A DNA stretch of 64,000 nucleotides from Pseudisothecium myosuroides (GCA_951799445.1 OX637295.1:19344001-19408000); one strand, 5' to 3'. Positions 35,501-47,604 are shown, counted from the first letter of the stretch. Numbers and translations are program-made. The notes: a model not told the origin generated them from the letters alone.

Positions 35501-38471
35501 TCATTCTATATGTATGTATACATGTATGTATAGCTTCTCTTTTCAATTAAAAACTCAAAATATATTTGTTTTTTGTATCAATGCAAGCTATATGTTTGGT
35601 TCATTGTTTTTAGTGGATGTAGAATGTTGGTTTTCTCTTAATTTTTAATGTAAATTGTACAATAATTGCAAACTAGCGGACTTATTTTTTATTCTTTGAC
35701 AAATATCAACGCATGTATGTATAATTATTGATGGGGTGTAGATTATACCACACCATATCATCCCTCGGATGAAATGATGTGGTATATTCCACATCATTAT
35801 TCCAAGGGAAGGCAATAGCATTGACTACTACTAAATGTTATGAACCCACTATTTCTAGTGGCTGTTTTTTTTCTACTTCTTCTTTGATGCAAATGAAATA
35901 TGATTTTGTTCTTTTTTTTTGGTTTCTATTGAGGCTTAATTAAAGTGTGTCATTGGAAGAGAAATATTTGCTAGGGCACAATAATCTATACCTTAAATGG
36001 GGTTGTTTTGTTTGTTACAATGACATCTCTGGATTCGTATGTCCCCTGGTTGCATTTTTGGTTCCGTTAGAAAGCCCATTGTGAAAAGCCACCCGCTCCA
36101 CCATTGTAGTGTTCGGATCTTGTAGTGGCCCTAGCTCCACGCTTGTATCACCATCACAATTTGACATTGGGAGTTGCGTCCCCGCTCAAGGTAGAAATGC
36201 TCTAAGATATGTACAAAAACCAATTATAATGTAGTGCCTCTTTGAATACTTATTATAGCATGCATTTGAATTTGTACTTTATTTGAATATATTTGGCAAT
36301 GATAGCAAGGCACGGCTGAGTGACTTCATCTAAGATTTATTTGGAATGTAGGCAAGGCATGGAGTGGTTACTTGCAATTTAATCACATTGAGTTGTCTTC
36401 TTCCTAAATGGAGTTTTAGGTCCTATTTTGCAAAATGAATGAATTGAATACAAATTTATACTACTTGATATTAATTTTGCAAGAATTTTTTTTTCATGCA
36501 TTCTATAAACACTGATGAAATTCTTTAAAATTCTCCAATAAGCTTGATGAAAAAAGTTCATCCAAATTAATGTATATTTTTGTCTTTGGAAAGATGAATG
36601 ACAATCAATCTTATAGAGTTACAATACTTTTGAAAATTTTCAAGCATAAATGTGTCTCCCTAAATTTAGAAAGATTGAGAGGCCACTTATCCAAATTGGA
36701 TGAAGATTCTTGATTTATGATTCACCTGTACTAACACTCTAAATCATATCTTTGCAATTAATAACCAAGTACCTAAAGAAGTTTAAGTGTAAAAACATAA
36801 CCCTAAGTGGTCAACCATTCATTGGGTAGAGATGATTGTTGCAAAAAAAACATCCAAATAATATTCACTAAAGAAGCCTCAAGAAAATTCATGTAATATA
36901 TTGATGGAAAGAAGAAAGAATGTTCTACAAGAATAAATGATATAGATATCAATGTTGAAGGATTTTCCACTATTGATCTCAATTATTTATAATAAATTTT
37001 CAAAATAATCTTACCGTACTTAGGTCAAGAACTTAGGGGGTATTAAGTGAAATGTCTAAACTATATTCAAAGAATTGGACAATCAAAGACAAGGATGACG
37101 AAGCATGGACTAAAAAAAAGTTTGTAATGTGAGTTCAAGAGAATATTATGAAAAGCAATGCAAGATAATTATGGCTAATTTTGAAGGAAAGGAGTGGAAT
37201 TCTACTCCTCAACCTCATAGGGGTTCATATTGTCGGGCTAGTCATTGTGGGAATCATTTGCTTAAAAAAAATTCAAGTCAAAGCACTCATTGCAAGTCAA
37301 ACTCATTAGAAAAGATTCAGGGGCAAACAAAGATTATGAGTTCCCGGACTGTGGGAACTCTAGGAATGCTCTCAAATTGTTGCTAGCAGGGGTTTTCTTT
37401 TGCACAATAGCACTACACCATTCAATAAATGCAGGATGGTCCCTCCAAATTTAATCCAGTGTCACTATGGCTCAATAGTGAAGTTTGGCACCAAGGTGCC
37501 AAAAAAAAACCCTTGGTTGCTAGCTACGCAATCTAACGTGGTCAAGAAAGTGCCACGTCAAATTTTTTTTTTAATTATTTAATTTAATTTTTTTCAATTT
37601 TCAATTTTTTTTAGTTTTTAATTTCTTTTATTACTACAATATTTTGACTACGTGCAGTAGTTCCCAGCAAGGGGAACAAGGTTGAAACGGCCCTCCATTG
37701 CCCTCCCCTTTTATACAAAAAATTCTAAGAATGAACATTTGCACTTTTGTCTTACATAGAAGGATTTAGTGTCATCCATTGGACACTTCTAGGCCCCCAC
37801 ATCATTACAAAGTTAAGTTATTTTTTTCAAGAGCTATTGTCATTTGAAACAAATTTATTCATTTTCAGTTTGCATCCAACTAGACTCACCTTGATTAGAG
37901 TATATTGGTAATTGGATGATTAAATATTTTACCGCTAAAGCCGGAGGGTATTTTGGAAGAGGAAAAGTCCAAAATTGCCAATTTTTGATGCATTGTGCAA
38001 AATCAAAAATCATTTAAAAAAAAATTCCAACTATACAAAAGTGTATTAAAAAAATGTCAATGTGTTAAGAAATTTTCAGTCTACTTGACCATGTGGATTA
38101 AAATATTATAACATTTGAAGTGAAATAAAAACTTTTTTTCAGTCCTGCAAAACAGGGTCAACAAACTTCAAGCCCCCTTGGCTGAATATTTTTGCTCTAC
38201 TCAAAAAGTAGGATTTTCACCATTCACAAGTATATGATGTTACACTCATAACATTTAGAAACCTTCGAGGAGGCTACCTTTTCCTCTATGGAATCCTCAA
38301 TGGCAATACATTTATGGTCTGCTTCATTTTTTTGCTAATTTTAGAAACAAACATACAAATCAACAAATAATTGTAAAGAAAGATGGTTTGCCAAAAATCC
38401 AAAGAATCCACTGAGTAATACTCCAATGCAATCTCACCATTTACCATCAATAATATGTTGTGTGTTTTCTA
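35501..38471. other. AT-rich intergenic sequence
   Basis: No gene seen. A slightly GC-richer island lies near 36020-36200. An AT-rich run at 37560-37640 resembles the interior of the MITE at 24460-24674. The stretch 38255-38460 is a copy of 34680-34930. Confidence 0.45.
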
Positions 38472-39075
38472 TTGTAAAGAGAAGCTCTTTACATATACAT
38501 GGGTTGGTAGGAGGTAGAACAACCCATGTGGGATAAGTTAATTAGAATTTATAGTTTCTCAACCACTCATAGTTAAGTCCAAAGTAAAAATTGTGTTTAA
38601 AGGAGAATTTTAGATCTCATTTAGGCATAGTAGAATAAAAAATTTCAAAAAACTTTGAACTAAAAAAAGTTGGTAAATCAAGCTAACTTTCATGTCCAAA
38701 AATCCGTTTGAGATTTCAAGCCTCCGATCAAAAGTTATGGACAAAATTCAAAGAGGATGTTTGAAGATGTCCCATAAAATGTCCTTTTCAACCCCTCTCC
38801 GAAATTGTCCACAATTTTTGATTGGAAGCTTGAAATCTCAAACAGATTTTTGGAGATGAAAGTTGGCTTGATTTACCAACTTTTCTTAGTTCAAAGGTTT
38901 TTGAAAATTTTATTCTACGATGCCTAAATGAGGTCTGAAATTCTACTTCAAATATAATTTCTGCTTTAATTTGACATAACCTAGTGAACGGTTGAGCTCC
39001 TACTCCAATTCTAATTTTCATATCCCACATTGTTTGTTTCACCTCCTACCACCCAATATAGAGTTGTCTTCCTCA
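38472..39075. mobile_element. Foldback element copy 2, nearly complete hairpin
   Basis: The two arms (38472-38770 and 38785-39075) are inverted copies of about 290 bp around a short centre. The arms share, outer to inner, GGTGGTAGGAGGT, TGTGGGATA, CTCAACC, TTTAGGCAT(A/C)GTAGAATA, AAAAATCC/TTTGAGATTTCAAGC and the segment around GTCCATAACTTTTGATTGGA. It has no coding capacity. A transcript would fold into a long hairpin. Confidence 0.8.
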
Positions 39076-39358
39076 TTCTAAGACACTACAAAGCAAATGA
39101 TTTGCCAAAGCAAAGAAGTGGATCACTACCATGTTTGCCATGAGCTTTTTTGCTTATTAGTTTAAAGTTTAACTTTAAATCCCTGGTGCTTCTTTTTTAA
39201 TTTGGATTCAATGTTGAGCGTTGCAATCTTAACGTTCAATGGTACTGACAAGTCTTTTTTTTTTTTTGCCGCAGTACTAGGTAGCTTGCGACCTCTTAAC
39301 CCTCCTTGCAGTTCTCTACAGATTATTATTAGTTACTGATTGCGTTTCAAATATACCT

Positions 39359-39387
39359 CATCATCTCATCCGCTGGATGAGATGATG
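39359..39387. repeat. Perfect 13-bp hairpin
   Basis: CATCATCTCATCC and its exact reverse complement are separated by GCT. A degenerate version (CATATCATCC CTC GGATGAAATGATG) lies at the matching place after foldback copy 1, near 35753-35778, so the hairpin belongs to the duplicated unit. Confidence 0.8.
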
Positions 39388-39990
39388 TAGAATATTTAAC
39401 ACCATTCCATCCAACAGGAGGCAGTAACGAAGCTGGCTACTGAATGTTATGCTGCTGCAAAGCAGCGCCATGAGCTGTTTTTTTGTACACACACATGACA
39501 TAGCCATCAAAAGAAAGCTACAGTTTCATGTTTGGCAGTTTGGCACTGCAGAGTAGCAAGGGTACCTTCCATCATTTCCTGACTGCATGTGGTGCAAAGT
39601 TTGGTGAAATCCGTGTGCAAGGACGGGCTCATACTCTCAGTCACCTGTTCTTGACTTCGAGGGCTCTTCGTCTTCGTCTGTTTGATGTGTACTGTATTCC
39701 AGACAATGGTAGTGTCTGCCTCTTCTGAGAGCAAAACTTGGTGAGGAAATGTCACCCACTCAATGAAGTGAGTGAATTCGTAAAACCCCATATCTGCATT
39801 TTCATTACCTCCGTATCTAAGGGTAAGGTAGAAACATCTATAACTATCAAAAGAAAGCAATTCAACATAGTTGAAGGCACCTTTCTTTAAAGAAAAAATA
39901 TTTACTTAGTATTGGCAATTGAAAATCATGAATTTTCTAAAAAAAATTAGAGTTTTTGGATATGACATGTAATCTCTATGGATTTTCAGA
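39388..39990. other. Unassigned sequence between repeats
   Basis: The part 39500-39740 is GC-richer than its surroundings and has an open frame on each strand, neither with a recognisable motif. It could be a remnant of a transposon interior or of a gene. I cannot support a call. Confidence 0.35.
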
Positions 39991-40705
39991 GTAGAAGCTC
40001 CCTAAAGATATGTGCACACTTGGACTTAGGAAGCGTTCTTTGCAGTGATGTTAGGTGATTATTTTGGTGGGTCTCATCTCCAAAAATCCGTTTGAGATTT
40101 AGAGTCTCCAATCAAAAGTTATGGATAAAATTTAGAGAGGGGTTGGGAGGGACATTTCTTTGACATTTTCAAACACCCTCTTTGATTTTTGTCCATAACT
40201 TTTTTTTAGAGACTCAAAATTACAAACGGATTTTTGGAGATGAAATTTAGCTTAATTTTCTTACTTTTTTTAGTTCAAAGTTTTTTGAATTTTTTTATTA
40301 TACTATGACAAAAAGAGGTCTGAAGTTCTACATTTAACACAATTCCTGCGTTTTGACAATGAGTGGTCAAGCTCTCATGTTCAAATTGATCCCATATCTT
40401 TTGAGACTTCATGATGGATAATGGACTTCATCATAAAAACGACCTCTCCACCCAAAGTTTTGAAGACATGTGTTGGCATCAAGTTGAATTGGTATTTTTC
40501 TAATATTTCGGCTTTCTTAACAATTAATTTTCTTTAAATTCGGCATAATGACTTACTATTTTTCAAAAGTATTCAGCTTAAAATTTTTTAATTATTTTTC
40601 GCCGAAGGTGACCTCTGGCTAAGGTAGAAGCTCCCTAAAGGTATGTGCACACTTGAACTTAGGAAGCGTTCTTTGCAGTGATGTTAGGTGATTAATTTGG
40701 TGGGT
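39991..40705. repeat. 82-bp direct repeats flanking foldback copy 3
   Basis: The stretch 39991-40072 (GTAGAAGCTCCCTAAAGATA onward) recurs at 40624-40705 with only a few differences, ending in TTTGGTGGGT both times. Between them lies the truncated foldback copy. The duplication is too long for a target site, and a local duplication is more likely. Confidence 0.75.
40073..40465. mobile_element. Foldback element copy 3 (left arm truncated)
   Basis: The left arm starts only at CTCATCTCCAAAAATCCGTT (about 40073). The right arm is full and ends near CGACCTCTCCACCC. The centre again pairs AATCAAAAGTTATGGA with GTCCATAACTT. Confidence 0.7.
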
Positions 40706-40982
40706 GTTCAGACCAACGTTCTTTCGTAACTACCGAACCTACGTGGCTGCAAATCTGGCAAGGGTTGTTAGAGCGGTGTTTACGAGATTGACTCATAACT
40801 CTCTGACATTGCAGGTTGATGTTATGTAAGTTGGAATCATCCAATTTTGTAGATTCTTGAGCACTAACTGCGGTGTTTCATAATGCAAGAAAATTTGGAC
40901 ATATACATAACACCGCCAAAACAAATTCAATGAAATACCTCACTTACATCAAAAGGCATCCATTATTAGCTTTAGTATTTGA

Positions 40983-41575
40983 GAAGACAAGCTCTTTATA
41001 TGCATATGGGGTGGTAGGAGGTAGAACAAAGAATGTGGGATATGTAATTTGGAATTAATAGGAGTTCAACCGCTCATAGTTAAGTCAAAAATAGAAATTG
41101 CATTAAAAGTAGAATTTTAGACCTCATTTAGGCATATTAGAATAGCTTTTTTCAAAAAGTTTTGAACTAAGAAAAGGTGAAAAATTAAGTGAAATTTCAT
41201 CTCCAAAAATCCGTTTGGCATTTGAAGCCTCCAATCAACAAATTTCAAACTTTTGGTTTGAAGGGACATTTTTTTTTACATTTTCAAACATCCTTTCTGA
41301 ATTTTGTTCATAACTCATGATTGGAGTCTTGAAATATCAAACGGATTTTTGTAGATGAAATTTCACTTGATTTCCCACCTTTTCTTAGTTCAAACTTTTT
41401 TGAAAAAAGTTATTCTAATATGCCTAAATGAGGTCTAAAATTCTACTTTTAATGCAATTCCTGCGTTTTGACAATGAGTGGTCAAGCTCTCATCTTCACA
41501 TTTACCCCATACCCTTTGATGATTCATGATGGAAAATGAAATTCCTTATAAAAAAGGCGTCCCACCCTTCTATCC
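40983..41575. mobile_element. Foldback element copy 4
   Basis: The left end AAGCTCTTTATATGCAT with GGGTGGTAGGAGGTAG, the arms and the right end (TGATTCATGATGGAAAATG) match copy 5 in layout. The innermost arm has small deletions and a T-run near 41271. Flanking sequence after 41580 (TCAATGAAGCTTCCTCTTCA) recurs after copy 5. Confidence 0.75.
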
Positions 41576-42121
41576 CACAATTGTCAATGAAGCTTCCTCT
41601 TCACATTGCCATTAATTTCATATTCAATGGAAAATGACTTTGGTATTGAAGCTTACTTCATTCTCTATGATGTGGATGAGGACATTGGTGAGGAACGTGT
41701 AAACTTTGTGATAATTACTGAATATTATGCCACAGGTCTGAATGACTCATAATTTAAGATGAATTTGATTATGTTGAACCAATCCCAAACCAACTTAAAA
41801 AAAGTATTTCCTTAAAACCTGCACCTCCATCTTTGTCAGAGGTATTACAATTTTATGGCCGCTGTCAAACACCAAGTGTGCACATACCTTAAGCCATTGA
41901 AACCGTCATACAGTTTGGTTCTAAAATTGAAATCTAGAGAAATTAGTAGTCAATCACACCACGACTATACAATGTTGCTTTGGAGTGTACTACCTTATCT
42001 AAGAGTTCAAACCACTTCAATATCTCACCCATCTATATTTATCAATCCCAACCACTCACACAAAAACCAAGTGACAACATTTATGCAAAACTTTTCATGG
42101 TTGTATGTCAAAGTATTTACT

Positions 42122-42550
42122 TTAACTCCTAAAGGACCAGCCTGCTATTTTTAGCAACATAGCAATTTTGGGTAGGTATATGTGACTAGAGATTTTCATA
42201 TTTTAAGCTGAAATTTTAATAGAAGGTGGGGACGAGGAATATCTTTCATGTGCACCAAATTTCATGACATTTCAAAATAGGAGTAAAAATTATGGCCTAT
42301 TATGTTACTTTTTTCACCGGGCGGGTAGTCTGGGCAGATATGAAAAAATCACTTTTTCAAAAATAAAAATTTGAAATTGGTTTTCTAGAGTTATATATAC
42401 ATGGAAAGCTTTAAATCATTCCATTTCAACCAATGAGTAAAAAGTTATGAGGTTTTTTAGTTTGCAGGCAGTTACGGATTCTCTACTCTAAAATAAACTT
42501 CAAAGTTGTTTATTTAACTCAATTTTTAATATTTTTTGAAAAAAAAAAAT
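42122..42550. mobile_element. Truncated, inverted copy of the TTAA-flanked element
   Basis: TTAA at 42122 is followed by CTCCTAAAGGACCA, matching the end of the element at 8713-9656, and the following 400 bp match its right part in reverse orientation (for example TAAGCTGAAATTTTAATAGA near 42204). The other terminus is missing. The match fades near 42550. Confidence 0.7.
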
Positions 42551-42563
42551 CATAAGATGTAAA

Positions 42564-42761
42564 TTGTTTATAACAACCCGAAAGGAGTTGCAACGGGTAC
42601 AGGCTGTACAAGACAAGATTGATGTAGTGAAAAACGAAACACCTCCGAAGCCTAGTTACATCCTGAATCACATCAATGAGGATGTTTATATCAAGAATGA
42701 AGGAAGCATACAAGAAGTATTGAACGTGAAGGTGCAGCCGGTGGAGTTATCAACTCAATGA
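42564..42761 (+). other. Open frame of unknown origin, possibly an exon fragment
   Basis: A 65-codon open stretch has non-repetitive, charged translation (RKELQRVQAVQDKIDVVKNE, then PPKPSYILNHINEDVY) and higher complexity than the AT-rich surroundings. It has no ATG and no recognised domain. It may be an old exon or a transposon remnant. Confidence 0.2.
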
Positions 42762-43917
42762 AGGATCTATGTCCAAATCAAGTGTAAGTTTATCATTAGA
42801 TGTTCTTCATTTCAAATACTATATTCTATGGTATTAGTACTTAACACTCAAAAAATAATTACTGTAGTATATAGTTAGACAGTACCAAATAGCTAAAAAA
42901 GAATTTTTAGGAGAGTGCTTCATGCTAGGTAGGGTGTTAGAATTATTGAAATTGCAGTAAACTACTCTTGCTATCAAAAAACAAATTCCAACAAATTATA
43001 AGCATTATGTTTTGACAATAACAATGAAAGAAGACCACTGAATTAATAGGAATAAAATCAAGAAGTATAAGTTATGCACTTCTACTTCTGCCCTGGGTCA
43101 AAGTTACAATTGACTAATACACTGGTAGTATTGCGTATTGCACATGCTTATACCCGTACGAATACCGTACAAGGATACCAAGAACGGAGACTGCACTGGG
43201 AAAATGCCTAGTACCGAACCCGCCACTGTTTCAGTGCATCTCGGCGTTTTGGGGAGGGCTGGTCTCGCTTTGCGCACTCTTTCTCCAAACAGGGTTCGAC
43301 AGATTAAAGTTTCTCAATACAGGATCTTGGAGGTTGCATCTTATCAAGCGAACATTTTGCTTCCCAAGTTTGAAAATTTAGTTACATTGTTTGATTCTAA
43401 CGCTTCTCCAGTTGATGAACTTCGCACCAACTTGAACTAACCTAGAATTGCGCTTTTATACTAGGTTATGAGAGCAATGGCGAGAAGGCTAGCGACGAGG
43501 AGTTCAACGCATAGAGAGACACAATGCGATGGAGATGCAAGCGGAAGTAATGAGAGTCAAGGACTTCAAAATCACGTGGCCACGATCCCCACTCCGGGAG
43601 TATAGGTTTGGAATTTCTTCTCTTTCCTTAGAGATCGGCTCTTTCGGGATCATATTAGTATGCCCTGGAATTCAGAATCAGAAATCCTGTCGTGGCTGTC
43701 GTTCGGTGACTGCGAGACGAGGAGACGTGGTGTCCATGCTTGGGTACCTCAATGAAGTCTTGGTGCCGAGGCAGGGGTTTAGGGCTAGTCATTTGGGGAT
43801 TAGCTTCCATGTCTAGTGATAAAGTTTCACATCTCCGGCTAGCGTCCAGACTTTTTCATTGTAAGCGTTCAAACCCTAGGATTGGAACCCCAAACCCTAG
43901 GACCGGATGGAGGATCG
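42762..43917. other. Intergenic sequence before the PPR remnant
   Basis: AT-rich to about 43120, then of mixed composition with open frames at 43138-43440 and 43529-43816 that show no domain I recognise. The latter part may be the decayed 5' portion of the PPR gene. A telomere-like AAACCCTAGG motif occurs twice near 43872-43908. Confidence 0.35.
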
Positions 43918-44640
43918 GAACCGGCAGCTCTGAGTTTCAGTCAGAGACTTGTCTCCACCGAGGTGGCCTCGGAGCCGAGGGGCCATCACTCTCTTAGTGG
44001 GATATGAATTGGATTCGTGTCTGCGCTTATCTTCATTTATGGAAAGTTTGAAAGTTGGATGATGTTTTGCTAGTTTTTGACCGGATGGAGGATCGTGATG
44101 TGATCACATGGACCATGATGATTGGTGGACTTGCCGAATACGGATGTGGGCAAGAAGCATATGAACTCTTTATGCAAATGCAAAGGAAAGGCTTTAAAGC
44201 TGATGCAGTCACTTATACGAGCATTGTGAATCCATATTCAAGGGCAAGGGCTTTGGAGTGGGTGAAGGATGTTTACCAGAGTTTTCGAATTCTCTGGTCT
44301 CGCCTTGGGGCCGAGGGACTCTCGAGGAACCGGCAGCTCTGATTTTGAGTCAAAATATTGTGTCCATCGAAGTAGCCTCGGAGCCGAGGGGCCTTCATCC
44401 TCTCAGCGGGATTTGTATTGGATTTGTGTCTGTGCTTGTCCACATGTATGGAAAGTGTGACAGTTAAACGATGCTTGGCTAGTTTTTGACCAGATGGAGG
44501 ATCATGACGTGATCACGTGGAACATGAAGTTGCTACACTTTGACAGCATGGGTGTGGTAGTGAAGCATCTGAGCTGTTTATGTAAATGCAAGGGGAAAGC
44601 TTGAAACCCGAGGCATTCACGATTGCGAGCATTCTGTGAG
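43918..44640 (+). pseudogene. Decayed pentatricopeptide-repeat (PPR, PLS-type) gene segment
   Basis: Clear PPR text is seen at 44055-44290: LVFDRMEDRDVITWTMMIGG, GQEAYELFMQMQRKGFKADA, VTYTSIVNPYSRARALEWVK. A second, more damaged set follows at 44440-44640 (VLVHMYGKC, then WLVFDQMEDHDVITWNM). The segments 43918-44105 and 44328-44520 are duplicates about 410 bp apart, longer than one PLS triplet, because extra CTCGGAGCCGAGGGGCC-type sequence is inserted in each. Frames shift and stop several times. Intact PPR proteins of this class act in organelle RNA processing or editing. This copy cannot. Confidence 0.7.
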
Positions 44641-45542
44641 TGCTTATTTACCCATCCTTGGTAAATAAGTGAGCACAACCAGGCTCTAAGTGTTTTGGTG
44701 TTTAATTCGTTCTACGGGTGCCTAGCGTAAATCCATTGTGCCTTCCAAGCAATGGATCTTTTTTCTAAGTTCCTGACATCCGCAATGTATACAAAAACCA
44801 ACGAAATCCAACACGGCAATTCCTACTCTAACTTCTTCAAAAGAGGTCACGGTGGTTTCGAAGTTGAACTAATTGCAGTCTAAATTTAACAACCCTAAGT
44901 GATAGAACAATTCATGCCATTTCTAAAAACATAAAATTCGACCCTACCCCCTTCTCCTAGCAAGAGTTATGGGCGGATGAAGTTTAGCCCTTCCAAGGCT
45001 ATTTAAACTTCATCCATGATGTAGGACGTGCTTTCTAATTCAATTACCCTTGAAAATTGAACCCTAGGTTTAGAGGGTTAGGACCTGCCTAAATCCTAAG
45101 TTTTGACTTGGATCAACTATCTTAGATTGACTTCATCCGTTCTTGGACCCAAACTTCATCCTTGAATATCTCACTTGTTTTAGCTCCAAATCCTAAGTCA
45201 TTAGAGAAAGAACCAGGCCTCTGGAGGGCCGCTCCAGAGTGACATCCTTATGAATTTCCATGTCATCACTGACCCTAAAGATTCTCAGTATTGCGAACTT
45301 CACCCGGTCTGACTTTCGCCAAAAACGTCAGGACCTCCGTTAAGGAGGCAGAGTACAGAGCAACTAAGTACAATTTGTTTAATTGACAAATTAGTTCAAT
45401 TAGGTTCACTTCAACCAAATGAAGTGATTTTTTTTCAAACACATGGACAAATTCCAAAATTATGTGGCTTTAGAAGCTAGTTGCCTTTTGGCAACTAGCT
45501 TAAGAAGCCACTTAATTCATTTCATAAGCTTTGTAAGGAGAA
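44641..45542. other. Intergenic sequence, no gene seen
   Basis: Mixed composition. A short GC-richer stretch near 45210-45350 contains small inverted matches such as CCTCCGTTAAGGAGG. Nothing coding is recognised. Confidence 0.4.
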
Positions 45543-46135
45543 GAGAAGCTCTTTATAGGATTGGGGTAGTAGTAGGTCAAGCAATCCATATGGGATATGT
45601 AAATTAGGATTAATTGGAACTCAATCACTCATAGTTAAGCCAAATGCAGGAATTGTGTTAAAAGTTAAATTTCAGACCTCTTTTGGGCATAGTAGAATAA
45701 CTATTTTGAAACAACTTTCAACTAAGAAAAGTTGGGGAATTAAGCTAACTTTTATTTCCAAAAATCCGTTTGAGGTTTTGAGACTTCAACTAAAAGTTAT
45801 AGACAAAATTCTGAGCGGGGTTGGATGGGACATTGTTTTGGACATTTTCAAACACCTTCTTTGAATTTTGTTCATAACTTTTGGTTGGAGGCTCTAAACC
45901 TCAAACCAATTTTTGGAGATAAAATTTAGCTTAATTTTTCAACTTTTTTTAGTTCAAAGTTGTTTCAAAATAATTATTCTACTATGCCTAAAAGAGGTCT
46001 AAAATTTAACTTTTAACACAATTCCTGCATTTTGATAATGAGCGGCCAATCTCTCAACTTCAAACTATCCCATATTCTTTGGCAATTCATGATGGACAAT
46101 TGATTTTGTTATAAAAACAACCTCTTCACCCTTCA
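45543..46135. mobile_element. Foldback element copy 5
   Basis: Complete layout: AAGCTCTTTATAGGA and a GGTAGTAGTAGGT-like left end, an arm with AAAAATCCGTTTGAGGTTTT, a centre near 45825, an inverted arm with AAACCTCAAACCAATTTTTG, and a right end CTCTTCACCC. The short open frames inside are by-products of the repeat. Confidence 0.8.
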
Positions 46136-47309
46136 TTCACTCCAAGTGCCAATGAAGTTAATCTTCGACATTGCCATAAAAAAAATTGATGGCAATGTGG
46201 AAAACATATTTCATTAACATTTGCTTTATTTTCCTACTCTTGGTTAGAGTTCAATTAGCATTCAATTTTAAGGTGATCAATAATCAGATTAAGGTGCATT
46301 AGAGTACCTCAATTCTGCTTATTGAATACTTAAACTCGAATTTGGAGCCCCTGACAGTCCTCCGACAGCCCGACGGATGGTGAACGAGAATAGGGGAAAT
46401 ATATATCCTTAAGCCAAAATAAAAGTTAACTTTGGGGTCCTTGGAGGACTGTGGAGCAGCCCTCCAGAGGCCCGACTTTTTCTCTAATGTGTGAGATGGT
46501 TTTGGAAACCTCTAGCTAGACTCTTCAACACTAAGTTCTTGATTCTTGAAATATCCCTATTCTAGACACTCTGAAATGGCTTGAGAGTTCGGTCCTATTT
46601 TAAATGTCTATTTTTGAGAAATTGAAATGGAGGGGTTAAAGTTAGGGATTTACCTCGGAATTGGTGTCGTTGTTTAGGTAATTGTATACCCCTTCAAGCT
46701 CCTTGTCATTTGCTATGTTTCGGACTTGTTTGATAATTTTGCCCACGGCTTAAAGTAGGAGTTCTAGTACAAGGATTGTCAATTTTTTGGACTTCCTTTT
46801 TCTTTTCTTTTTCTTCTAACACTATTCTAATTCAATTATTTAGACTTCAAAGGGTTGACTAGTCTTGAACTAAAATAATTGAAATCAACTCCCAACTAAT
46901 AGTTGACTCTTCAACTCCTTGGTCAATTATTATTCTATCCAAGTTTTGATGGTTCAATTGTTTTTCCTAGATTTCCACCTAATCCTATCTCTTCCAAAAG
47001 TCTCTTCAAACTCCCAAATGCACTCTTCATCTCTTCACTTTCATTCTATTCTATTTGAGTTTTGAGAGCTACTATGGGACTTAGAAGGTTTTGGCAATGG
47101 AAACGTTGCACCTAAGATCTCTTTTCTTAATCACTATCCTACCTACTAAATATTACTTCTATTTGCTAATTTTCTTTTATTAATGCATATTTCTTCCTAT
47201 GTTCCTAGAATGCCAAGCAGTTTGCTTGTAGTGTTAAATTTGCCTTTCTAGTACTAGTTTTTTTTTTAGTTTCAAATCGACTTCCAAAAATTTGATTCAC
47301 AGCATGGCC
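46136..47309. other. AT-rich intergenic sequence
   Basis: No gene seen. Near 46350-46480 related phrases (GTCCTCCGACAGCCC, GGAGGACTGTGGAGCAGCCC) face each other and may be the ends of a small element. I could not define it. Confidence 0.35.
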
Positions 47310-47437
47310 AGAACAAGCAGTCCGAAGCAAGGCAATCCAGAACAAGCAGTCCGAGAACAAGGCAATCCAAAACAAGCAGTCCGAGCAAGGCAATCCAGAA
47401 CAGCAGTCCGAGCAAGGGCAGTCTAGAACAGCAGTCA
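47310..47437. repeat. Minisatellite, ~29-bp unit
   Basis: About five units begin GAACA(A)GCAGTCCGA and contain CAAGGCAATCCA, spaced 27-30 bp (near 47311, 47340, 47369, 47398 and 47426). The later units are shortened. Open frames across it are by-products of the repeat. Confidence 0.75.
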
Positions 47438-47490
47438 GGAAGCAGTCTCTCTTCTCTTGAAACCGACCAGCTCCCCACTCGTGGCGTCCC

Positions 47491-47604
47491 GTGCGGCTTG
47501 GGCTCCGTGCGGCCTTGAGCTCCCATGCGGCCTTGGGCTCCTTGTGGCCTTGGGCTCCCTGCGGCTTGGCTTTGTGCGGCCTGGGCTCCTTGCAGCCTTG
47601 CCTG
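47491..47604. repeat. Minisatellite, ~20-bp unit
   Basis: About six imperfect units of the form TGCGGCCTTGGGCTCC stand next to the 29-bp minisatellite, with an unrelated unit sequence and higher GC. Confidence 0.75.

Noticed and set aside
38788..39042. Coding frames within foldback elements (also 45655-45864)
   Set aside because: Similar peptides arise from every copy because the DNA is repeated. Frames are not conserved and are read from either arm.
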